Shown one piece after another: positions 57,598 to 64,000 of a stretch of 64,000 nt of DNA. The stretch's first letter is position 1. Each line of letters opens with the position of its first letter. The notes below the pieces were generated by a model. The model did no database searches. It saw nothing but the letters and a program-made list of their open reading frames with translations, and was not told the origin of the DNA. Source of the DNA: Polaribacter sp. BM10 (GTDB taxonomy: Bacteria > Bacteroidota > Bacteroidia > Flavobacteriales > Flavobacteriaceae); the NCBI RefSeq assembly GCF_002005425.1, contig NZ_CP019704.1, forward strand, positions 2,624,001 to 2,688,000. The letters run 5' to 3'. A program made the translations under genes and the position numbers.

Positions 57598-60500
57598 ATG
57601 AGCGCGAAATTTCCTGAATATAAAGGTCTTGACTTACCAAAAGTTGCAGAAGAAATTCTTAACTACTGGGAAGAAAATAACATATTTGAAAAAAGTGTAA
57701 CAACAAGAGAAGGTGCAGAACCTTTTGTATTCTTCGAAGGACCACCGTCTGCAAATGGTCTTCCAGGAGTTCACCATGTTTTAGCACGTGCTATTAAAGA
57801 TATTTTTCCACGTTACAAAACCATGAAAGGATACCAAGTGAAGCGAAAAGCTGGTTGGGATACGCATGGTCTACCTATAGAATTAGGTGTAGAAAAAGAG
57901 TTAGGCATCACAAAAGAAGATATTGGTAAAAAGATTTCTGTAGAAGATTATAACGCGGCATGTAGAAAAGCGGTAATGCGTTATACAGATATTTGGAACG
58001 ATTTAACGCAGAAAATGGGTTATTGGGTAGATATGGAAGATCCATATATTACCTACGAACCGAAATATATGGAGTCTGTTTGGTGGTTGTTAAAAGAAAT
58101 TTACAGTAAAAAGTTAATTTATAAAGGATATACAATTCAGCCATATTCGCCAAAAGCTGGTACAGGATTAAGTTCTCACGAGTTAAATCAACCCGGAACT
58201 TACCAAGATGTAACAGATACAACTATTGTTGCACAATTTAAAGCAATAGAAAGTACATTGCCAGAATTTTTACAAAATGAAGGTGTAATTAACTTTATTG
58301 CTTGGACAACAACACCATGGACATTGCCAAGTAACACAGCATTAACTGTTGGGCCAAAAATAGAATATGTCTTAGTAGATACTTATAATCAATATACATT
58401 TAAACCAACAAAAGTTGTGTTGGCCAAGAAATTAGTTGGTAAACAATTTGGTGGTAAAAACAATGTTGAAGTTGAAACGTTAGAAGAGTTAAAAGCATAC
58501 AATGCAGGTGATAAAAAGATTCCTTTTTACATTGTTAAAGAATTTGTTGGTAAAGATTTAGTTGGTATTAAATACGAGCAATTGTTAGATTACGGTTGTA
58601 AGTTTGAAAACAAACAAGACGCATTTAGAATAATTTCTGGAGATTTTGTAACCACAGAAGATGGTACAGGTATTGTACACACTGCACCAACTTTTGGGGC
58701 AGATGATGCTTTAGTAGCAAAACAAGCTTCACCAGAGATTCCGCCTTTATTAATAAAAGACGAGAACGATAATTTAGTTCCTCTAGTAGATTTACAAGGT
58801 AGGTTTAGAAAAGAAATTAAAGATGATATTTATGGTTTTGCAGGAGAATATGTAAAAGCAGAGTATTTAAATGAAAAAGATTTAGAAGAAGAATTAAAAA
58901 TTCAGAAAGAGAATTTAACAGAAGTTCTAAAAAATCAAGATAAATATTTATCTGTAGATGAACGTTTAGGGCTAAAGTTAAAGAATGAAAATAAAGCTTT
59001 TAAAGTAGAAAAATACAAGCATAGTTATCCGAATTGCTGGCGTACAGATAAACCAATTTTATATTATCCATTAGATTCTTGGTTTATTAAAGTAACAGAT
59101 GTAAAAGATAAAATGCATTCGTTAAACAAAACCATTAACTGGAAACCAGAATCTACAGGTACTGGCCGTTTTGGTAATTGGTTGGCAAATGCAAACGATT
59201 GGAATTTATCTAGATCTCGTTATTGGGGAATTCCGTTACCAATCTGGAGAACAGAAGATGGTAAAGAAGAAATTTGTATTGGTTCTGTAAAAGAATTAAA
59301 ACAAGAAATGGCAAAAGCTGTAGAAGCTGGCATTTTAGCAAAAGATATTTTCGAAGATTTTGAAGTTGATAACAATTCTGATGAAAATTATGCGAAATTA
59401 GATTTACATAAAAACATTGTAGATCAAATTACTTTAGTTTCTGCTTCTGGGCAATCAATGAAAAGAGAAAGCGATTTAATAGATGTTTGGTTCGATTCTG
59501 GTTCTATGCCTTATGCACAATGGCATTATCCGTTCGAAAATAAACAGAAAATTGATGGAAACGAATCTTTTCCGGCAGACTTTATTGCAGAAGGAGTAGA
59601 CCAAACAAGAGGTTGGTTTTATACCTTACATGCAATTGCAACAATGGTTTTTGATTCTGTAGCTTATAAAAATGTTGTTTCTAACGGATTAGTTTTAGAC
59701 AAAAACGGACATAAAATGTCTAAACGTTTAGGTAATGCAACAGATCCTTTTACAACATTATCAACATACGGTGCAGATGCAACACGTTGGTACATGATTT
59801 CTAATGCAAACCCTTGGGACAATTTAAAATTTGATTTAGACGGTATAGAAGAGGTGAAACGTAAATTCTTCGGAACACTATACAACACTTATTCATTCTT
59901 TACTTTATATACAAATATTGATGGTTTTGCATATAAAGAAGACGATATCGCTTTAGAAAATAGACCAGAATTAGATAGATGGATTTTATCTGAATTACAT
60001 ACATTAATTGCAAAAGTAGATAAGTTTTATTCAGAATACGAGCCAACAAGAGCTGCAAGAGCAATATCAGACTTTACACAAGATTATTTAAGTAACTGGT
60101 ATGTGCGTTTAAGTAGAAGAAGGTTTTGGAAAGGAACTTACGAAACAGATAAAATTTCTGCATATCAAACATTGTATACTTGTATGAATACAATTGCTAA
60201 GTTAAGTGCGCCAATTGCGCCGTTTTTTATGGATCGATTGTATCAAGATTTGAATTCTGTTACAGGTAAAGAATCATCAGAAAGTATACATTTATCAGAT
60301 TTCCCAAAATACAACGAAAGCTTTGTAGATAAGAGTTTAGAGCGTAAGATGGAAAATGCACAAACAATATCTTCTTTAGTTTTATCATTAAGAGCAAAAG
60401 AAAAAATAAAAGTGCGTCAACCATTACAAAAAATTATGATTCCGGTTGATACTGCGCAACAAAAAGAAGAAATTTTAGCTGTAGCCAACTTAATTAAAAA

Positions 60501-61074
60501 CGAAGTAAACGTAAAAGAGATTACTATTTTAGACGATGCTTCAGATATTTTAATCAAACAAATTAAGCCAAACTTTAAAGCTTTAGGGCCAAAATTTGGT
60601 AAAGATATGCGTTTTATTGCGGCAGAAGTGCAAAAATTTAACCAAGAAGATATTAACAAAATAGAAAAAGATAAAAACATTTCTCTTGACGTTAATGGAA
60701 AAAATATTACTTTAGAACTTTCAGATGTAGAGATATCATCTAAAGATATAGAAGGTTGGTTGGTTGCAAATGAGGGGTCGTTAACAGTTGCTTTAGATGT
60801 TACAATAACGGAAGAGTTACGTAAAGAAGGAGTTGCTAGAGAGTTGGTAAATAGAATTCAGAATGCACGTAAAGACACAGGTTTAGAAGTAACAGATAAA
60901 ATAAAATTAACGGTTTTAAATTTCGAAAACTTACAAAAATCTATTTTAGATAATAAAGACTACATTATGAGTGAAACATTAACCAAAGAATTGGTTTTTG
61001 TAGACGAGTTAACTAATGGTACAGAAATTGAATTTGATACCATTAAAAGTAGAATATTAATAGAAAAAATGTAA
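57598..61074 (+). CDS. ileS: Isoleucyl-tRNA synthetase, IleRS2 type with GVHH signature
   Basis: 1158 residues, the length of the eukaryote-like IleRS2 group, which tends to resist mupirocin. The first class-I signature, normally HxGH, reads G57-V-H-H60 (NGLPGVHHVLARAIKD), with positions 1 and 3 exchanged. KMSKR is present at 706-710. The editing domain shows WTTTPWTLPSNTAL and GTGIVHTAPTFGADD, the tRNA-binding C-terminal half is normal, and no zinc-binding Cys cluster is seen at the end. The same swap has been reported for a group of IleRS2 enzymes with very high mupirocin resistance (established knowledge). It is followed four bases later by the DksA-like gene, so the two are co-transcribed. 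Confidence 0.96.
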   Translation: MSAKFPEYKGLDLPKVAEEILNYWEENNIFEKSVTTREGAEPFVFFEGPPSANGLPGVHHVLARAIKDIFPRYKTMKGYQVKRKAGWDTHGLPIELGVEKELGITKEDIGKKISVEDYNAACRKAVMRYTDIWNDLTQKMGYWVDMEDPYITYEPKYMESVWWLLKEIYSKKLIYKGYTIQPYSPKAGTGLSSHELNQPGTYQDVTDTTIVAQFKAIESTLPEFLQNEGVINFIAWTTTPWTLPSNTALTVGPKIEYVLVDTYNQYTFKPTKVVLAKKLVGKQFGGKNNVEVETLEELKAYNAGDKKIPFYIVKEFVGKDLVGIKYEQLLDYGCKFENKQDAFRIISGDFVTTEDGTGIVHTAPTFGADDALVAKQASPEIPPLLIKDENDNLVPLVDLQGRFRKEIKDDIYGFAGEYVKAEYLNEKDLEEELKIQKENLTEVLKNQDKYLSVDERLGLKLKNENKAFKVEKYKHSYPNCWRTDKPILYYPLDSWFIKVTDVKDKMHSLNKTINWKPESTGTGRFGNWLANANDWNLSRSRYWGIPLPIWRTEDGKEEICIGSVKELKQEMAKAVEAGILAKDIFEDFEVDNNSDENYAKLDLHKNIVDQITLVSASGQSMKRESDLIDVWFDSGSMPYAQWHYPFENKQKIDGNESFPADFIAEGVDQTRGWFYTLHAIATMVFDSVAYKNVVSNGLVLDKNGHKMSKRLGNATDPFTTLSTYGADATRWYMISNANPWDNLKFDLDGIEEVKRKFFGTLYNTYSFFTLYTNIDGFAYKEDDIALENRPELDRWILSELHTLIAKVDKFYSEYEPTRAARAISDFTQDYLSNWYVRLSRRRFWKGTYETDKISAYQTLYTCMNTIAKLSAPIAPFFMDRLYQDLNSVTGKESSESIHLSDFPKYNESFVDKSLERKMENAQTISSLVLSLRAKEKIKVRQPLQKIMIPVDTAQQKEEILAVANLIKNEVNVKEITILDDASDILIKQIKPNFKALGPKFGKDMRFIAAEVQKFNQEDINKIEKDKNISLDVNGKNITLELSDVEISSKDIEGWLVANEGSLTVALDVTITEELRKEGVARELVNRIQNARKDTGLEVTDKIKLTVLNFENLQKSILDNKDYIMSETLTKELVFVDELTNGTEIEFDTIKSRILIEKM

Positions 61075-61078
61075 GAAT

Positions 61079-61456
61079 ATGTCAGATGTTAAGTTAAAAT
61101 ACTCAGATGCTGATTTACAAGAATTTAAGGAGATTATAGAGAAGAAAATTGCTAGAGCAAAGGCAGATTTAGCTTTGTTAGAAAGCTCTTATAAAAATGA
61201 TGCTAGTAATGGTACAGATGATACTTCGCATTCTTTTAAATCTTTTGATGAAGGCTCTGAAGTAATGAGCAAGGAAGCAAATGTGCAATTAGCAATTAGA
61301 CAAGAAAAGTTTATTAGAGATCTTAAAAATGCTTTAATTCGAATAGAAAACAAAACGTATGGTATTTGCAGAGTAACGCGTAAATTAATACAAAAAGAAC
61401 GTTTAAAGCTGGTGCCACATGCTACACTAAGTATCGAGGCAAAACGCAAACAATAA
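61079..61456 (+). CDS. DksA/TraR-like protein with degenerate zinc finger
   Basis: 125 residues. A long N-terminal helical hairpin (about 8-85; FKEIIEKKIARAKADLALLE, EVMSKEANVQLAIRQEKFIRDL) leads to the DksA-type finger region IENKTYGICRVTRKLIQKERLKLVPHATLSIEAKRKQ (about 88-125, fold clear). Of the four zinc cysteines of DksA, only one remains (YGIC); the others read R, S and A-type residues. This loss is usual for the Bacteroidota version. DksA proteins bind the secondary channel of RNA polymerase and mediate stringent control; a similar role is likely. The start ATG is four bases after the ileS stop; a terminator follows. Confidence 0.9.
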   Translation: MSDVKLKYSDADLQEFKEIIEKKIARAKADLALLESSYKNDASNGTDDTSHSFKSFDEGSEVMSKEANVQLAIRQEKFIRDLKNALIRIENKTYGICRVTRKLIQKERLKLVPHATLSIEAKRKQ

Positions 61457-61460
61457 TTTA

Positions 61461-61493
61461 AAAAAAGCTTTCAAATAACTTGAAAGCTTTTTT
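61461..61493 (+). terminator. Terminator after the DksA-like gene
   Basis: AAAAAAGCTTTCAA / TTGAAAGCTTTTTT stem with a 5-base loop. Confidence 0.9.
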
Positions 61494-61513
61494 TAATTAA
61501 CAAACTAAATAAT

Positions 61514-62158
61514 ATGCGCGCAATTTTTTTGCTTTTATTAAGTTTTATTTCTTCGGTTACTGTTTGCCAAAAAAAGGTTTTAAAAAAAATTACAAGTACA
61601 GCGACAGCTGTAGCAATTTCTACGGAAGGATTAGATAGTTTTACTTTAGAAAATTCAGATTCTAAGTTTTTAGAAATCTTCTTGTATGCAGAAAACCCGA
61701 ACAAACAACATATTATTGTTAATGAGAAAAATAAAGAATTAGAAATTAAATTTAAAATTCCTGATTTAAAAACACCAGAAGTAGTTTTTAGAAAATACAT
61801 TACAGAAAGGTTAAAAAGAGCATCCGCAACCATAAAAATACCAAAAAATAGAAATGTTGCCATTTTTGGTGAATATGTTAATATACACAGCAAAAGTTTT
61901 AAAGGAAATCTAAGAGTATTTTTAGAAAGCGGTATCGTAAAATTAGATACCATACAAAAAGATTTAGAATTAAAAATTTATGCCGGTAACGTCTTTGGAA
62001 AGATAAAAAACGCAGCTATAAAGGTAGTTTCTAAAAACGGAAAGATAAAAATAGATAGTGCTTTTTATCAAAAAGAATATCAGGAGTTAAATAGTAAAAA
62101 CTTTAAAAAACTTACTATTACATCAAATAAAGGGAATATTTACTTAACGCACTTATAA
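61514..62158 (+). CDS. Exported beta-rich protein, unknown function
   Basis: 214 residues with a signal peptide (about 1-19, LLLLSFISSVTVCQ; the Cys is not in a clear lipobox). The mature part alternates short beta strands with charged turns (ATIKIPKNRNVAIFGEYVNIHS, FKGNLRVFLESGIVKLDTI, DLELKIYAGNVFGKIKNAAIKVVSKNGKIKIDS), which resembles the beta-helix or DUF4097-like proteins that carry parallel strands, but I cannot assign a family firmly. It lies between the DksA-like gene terminator and lspA, and no promoter is obvious. Role unknown. Confidence 0.7.
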   Translation: MRAIFLLLLSFISSVTVCQKKVLKKITSTATAVAISTEGLDSFTLENSDSKFLEIFLYAENPNKQHIIVNEKNKELEIKFKIPDLKTPEVVFRKYITERLKRASATIKIPKNRNVAIFGEYVNIHSKSFKGNLRVFLESGIVKLDTIQKDLELKIYAGNVFGKIKNAAIKVVSKNGKIKIDSAFYQKEYQELNSKNFKKLTITSNKGNIYLTHL

Positions 62159-62173
62159 AGATAATAATATTGT

Positions 62174-62181
62174 TATTTTTG
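62174..62181 (+). promoter_or_regulatory. -7 promoter element of lspA
   Basis: TATTTTTG, 19 bases before the ATG at 62201. Confidence 0.55.
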
Positions 62182-62200
62182 TGAGCACAAATTAGAAAAA

Positions 62201-62818
62201 ATGTCAAAAAAGAAACTGGCAATATTTACAATAGTAATCGCTATTTTATTAGATCAAATTATTAAAATTTATGTAAAAACCAACTTTGCTTTAGGTGAAG
62301 AGGTATTGGTTTTCGATTGGTTTCGAATTCATTTTACAGAAAATAATGGTATGGCAATGGGCTTCGAGTTTGGCGGTAAAGCCGGTAAACTATTTTTAAC
62401 CTTATTTAGATTGGTGGCGGTTTCTGCAATAATTTATTGGTTAATTGGTAATATCAAAAGAAAAGTGCATAACGGTGTAATTATTGCGATTTCATTAATT
62501 TTTTCTGGTGCAGTAGGTAATATTATAGATTCTGTTTTTTATGGTGTTATTTTCGATCATTCTAATCATCAAGTAGCAACATTATTTGCAGATAAACCAT
62601 ACGGAAACTTGTTTTACGGTAAAGTTGTAGATATGTTTTATTTTCCTATTTGGCAAGGAACTTTACCAGAATGGATTCCTGTAATTGGTGGCGATTTTTT
62701 TACATTTTTTCAATACATATTTAATCCTGCAGATGCTTTTATTAGCGTTGGTGTAGCACTTTTATTTATCTTTAGTAAACAAGCGTTTCCAAAAGAAGAG
62801 CAAACAGTAAAAGACTAA
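62201..62818 (+). CDS. lspA: Lipoprotein signal peptidase II
   Basis: 205 residues, longer than the 164-residue E. coli enzyme because of an insertion between helices 3 and 4 (about 117-165), usual in Bacteroidota. LspA removes signal peptides from prolipoproteins in the inner membrane. Catalytic aspartates are Asp110 in GAVGNIID and Asp178 in FNPADAF. The first helix carries LLDQIIKIYV and the loop FRIHFTENNGMAMG is the conserved Asn segment. It has its own -7 element and is followed 31 bases later by the DUF4230 gene. The lipoprotein gene at 16350 is one of its presumed substrates. Confidence 0.95.
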   Translation: MSKKKLAIFTIVIAILLDQIIKIYVKTNFALGEEVLVFDWFRIHFTENNGMAMGFEFGGKAGKLFLTLFRLVAVSAIIYWLIGNIKRKVHNGVIIAISLIFSGAVGNIIDSVFYGVIFDHSNHQVATLFADKPYGNLFYGKVVDMFYFPIWQGTLPEWIPVIGGDFFTFFQYIFNPADAFISVGVALLFIFSKQAFPKEEQTVKD

Positions 62819-62849
62819 ACTTTTAGTATCTTTAGAAAAAGATTTAAAA

Positions 62850-63455
62850 ATGCGTTTTCTAAAATATGCTTTGGTGTTTCTCTTGGGTTTTATTCTTGCA
62901 AAATTGTGGTATAAAAAAGAGAACAGTTCCGTTAAGAAAGAAGAAGTTCAGGTTGTAGTAAATTCTATCAAAAACCTAAGTAAACTTGTTGTTTCTAAAG
63001 GTGTTTTTTCTGAAGTTTATAATTATTCTGACTCAAAAAAATATTTTTACAATTACCTTTCATTTGATAAAAAAGCTATTGTAACTGTTACTGCTTCGGT
63101 AGAAGTTGGTTATGATTTATCTAAATTAGAAGTTCAAATAGATTCTATTGGTAAAACTATTTACATCAATAAAATACCGAAAGAAGAAGTAAATATTTCT
63201 CCAGACATTAAATATTTCGATTTACAGCAAAGTAGTTTCAATTCCTTTTCAAATTCTGATTTAAATAAAATCAATAAAAATAGTATTCTTAAAATAGAAG
63301 AAACTATAGAATTAACTGCTTTAAAACAAAAAGCAAAAGAAAGGCTTTTAGAAGAATTGTCTAAGATATATCAACTAACTGCAATTTATAATTGGCAAGT
63401 TGTAGATAATACAAAAGAAAATTTGTTGGATGGTTTTACCAAATTAAGGCAATAA
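62850..63455 (+). CDS. DUF4230-like membrane-anchored protein
   Basis: 201 residues. An N-terminal membrane segment (about 3-19) is followed by an extracytoplasmic domain with KLVVSKGVFSEVYNY, KKAIVTVTASVEVGYDLSKLEVQID and TIYINKIPKEEV, a pattern I associate with DUF4230. A helical stretch follows (TALKQKAKERLLEELSKIYQ) and the protein ends GFTKLRQ. Function unknown. It lies 31 bases after lspA and probably shares its transcript, although a TATCTTTA element at 62827 may add a start. A bidirectional terminator follows at 63458. Confidence 0.8.
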   Translation: MRFLKYALVFLLGFILAKLWYKKENSSVKKEEVQVVVNSIKNLSKLVVSKGVFSEVYNYSDSKKYFYNYLSFDKKAIVTVTASVEVGYDLSKLEVQIDSIGKTIYINKIPKEEVNISPDIKYFDLQQSSFNSFSNSDLNKINKNSILKIEETIELTALKQKAKERLLEELSKIYQLTAIYNWQVVDNTKENLLDGFTKLRQ

Positions 63456-63457
63456 AA

Positions 63458-63486
63458 AAAAACCGATACAATTTGTATCGGTTTTT
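63458..63486. terminator. Bidirectional terminator after DUF4230 gene
   Basis: AAAAACCGATACA / TGTATCGGTTTTT stem with a 3-base loop; A and T runs on both sides serve the converging genes. Confidence 0.9.
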
Positions 63487-63501
63487 CTAAAAAAATATTG
63501 T

Positions 63502-63678
63502 TTAAAAATCAACACCTGGATCTTCTGGACTTGAAGCTTGAGCTTTCTGCGGATTTAAGATCATATAAGTTCCTAATGCTGTTAAGGCAGCATATTTACC
63601 ATAATTACCTATTTTTTTTATTGCTTCTTTTCTAGTAATTTCTTGAGCAATATCTTGATTTTTCTTTGTGTCTTTCAT
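63502..63678 (-). CDS. 58-aa small exported or membrane protein, unknown function
   Basis: ATG at 63678 to TAA at 63502-63504, 58 residues: a basic, helical N-terminus (MKDTKKNQDIAQEITRKEA), a small hydrophobic segment (KKIGNYGKYAALTALGTYMI, about 20-42) and a tail NPQKAQASSPEDPGVDF. The KAQA-SSP junction could be a cleavage or turn. It lies 27 bases downstream of the T9SS type-A substrate's stop on the same strand and so is probably co-transcribed. I do not recognise the family. Confidence 0.6.
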   Translation of the reverse strand: MKDTKKNQDIAQEITRKEAIKKIGNYGKYAALTALGTYMILNPQKAQASSPEDPGVDF

Positions 63679-63705
63679 GATTTCTTGTCTTTAAAATTAC
63701 TGTTA

Positions 63706-64000
63706 TTATTCTAAAATTATTTTCTTGTTAACCTTGCTGTTGTTTGCTCTTATATTTACTAAGTATACACCAGCTGCTAATTTTGGTAAAGAAATATTTT
63801 TAACACCAGTAGAGTTAAAAGATACTTGTTTAACTTTTTTACCCAACATGTTAAATATAGTTAGTTTTGTATTTCCTTCTGGTAAACCTGTAACTCTTAA
63901 ATTAGAATTATTTGTTTTAAAAACACTAATGTTATCTGGTTTTAAATTAGTTTCTACACTTAAAGATTTAGCAGATTTGGTATGAATGTAAAATTTACCT
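63706..64000 (-). CDS. T9SS type-A C-terminal sorting domain (partial substrate)
   Basis: The C-terminal 98 codons of a protein that begins beyond the window; the stop is TAA at 63706-63708. The last 75 residues match the T9SS type-A domain: ISVFKTNNSNLRVTG, GNTKLTIFNMLGKKVKQ, VKNISLPKLAAGVYLVNI and the basic end VNKKIILE. Such tails are recognised by the T9SS and removed at the cell surface, where the cargo is attached or released. The cargo cannot be named from this fragment. Its neighbours suggest no pathway. It shows that the genome uses type-A as well as type-B substrates. Confidence 0.9.
   Translation of the reverse strand, partial: GKFYIHTKSAKSLSVETNLKPDNISVFKTNNSNLRVTGLPEGNTKLTIFNMLGKKVKQVSFNSTGVKNISLPKLAAGVYLVNIRANNSKVNKKIILE

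Overview
The window looks like the chromosome of a marine-type member of the Flavobacteriaceae (Bacteroidota). The DNA is visibly AT-rich. Many genes carry the Bacteroidota -7 promoter element TAnnTTTG. Gene content agrees: a type IX secretion (T9SS) substrate with a type-B C-terminal domain beside PorP/SprF, a T9SS type-A tail, a long IleRS2-type isoleucyl-tRNA synthetase and a DksA-like protein that has lost its zinc cysteines. The genus is inference (Polaribacter/Tenacibaculum-like). I see no CRISPR array, IS element, prophage, rRNA or tRNA.

Left part (1-12.4 kb): a partial Bax-inhibitor-1-like membrane protein; umuC followed by umuD (reverse of the usual order); a MocR-type regulator whose PLP lysine is replaced by Gln, divergent from a TonB-dependent receptor; a JmjC/cupin-8 protein; a 51-aa zinc-ribbon protein; rseP; a SCO1-like copper chaperone; a feoA-feoB-small Cys-rich protein operon with a perfect 8-1-8 operator-like palindrome in its promoter; a DUF2911 protein.

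Middle-left (12.5-23.4 kb): a 1116-aa LeuRS with a DUF559 (Vsr-like nuclease fold) domain inserted at the editing-domain junction; SemiSWEET; a lipoprotein plus orphan histidine kinase; a crotonase; a secreted protein divergent from an AraC regulator; an HD phosphohydrolase; a bacilliredoxin divergent from a TerB/DnaJ protein.

Centre (23.4-57.5 kb): about 34 kb given to one cell-surface locus on the + strand. It has two exported DUF11 proteins without a visible sorting domain, a giant 8102-aa repeat adhesin with a T9SS type-B C-terminal domain, a PorP/SprF protein and a PD40/OmpA protein, closed by a strong terminator. The giant gene holds about 39 cadherin/VCBS-like domains, long calcium-binding TSP3-like tracts and three recent in-frame tandem DNA arrays with 660-, 672- and 375-bp periods. 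The layout resembles sprB-sprF of gliding flavobacteria, so a mobile or fixed adhesin is the likely role.

Right part (57.6-64 kb): ileS (with a swapped GxHH instead of HxGH signature), a DksA-like gene, an exported protein, lspA, a DUF4230 protein, a 58-aa small protein on the opposite strand and the C-terminal end of a T9SS type-A substrate.

The observations I rate highest are the DUF559 insertion inside LeuRS, the giant adhesin locus with its recent frame-preserving repeat arrays and CTD-less companions, the GVHH IleRS, and the lysine-less MocR regulator.
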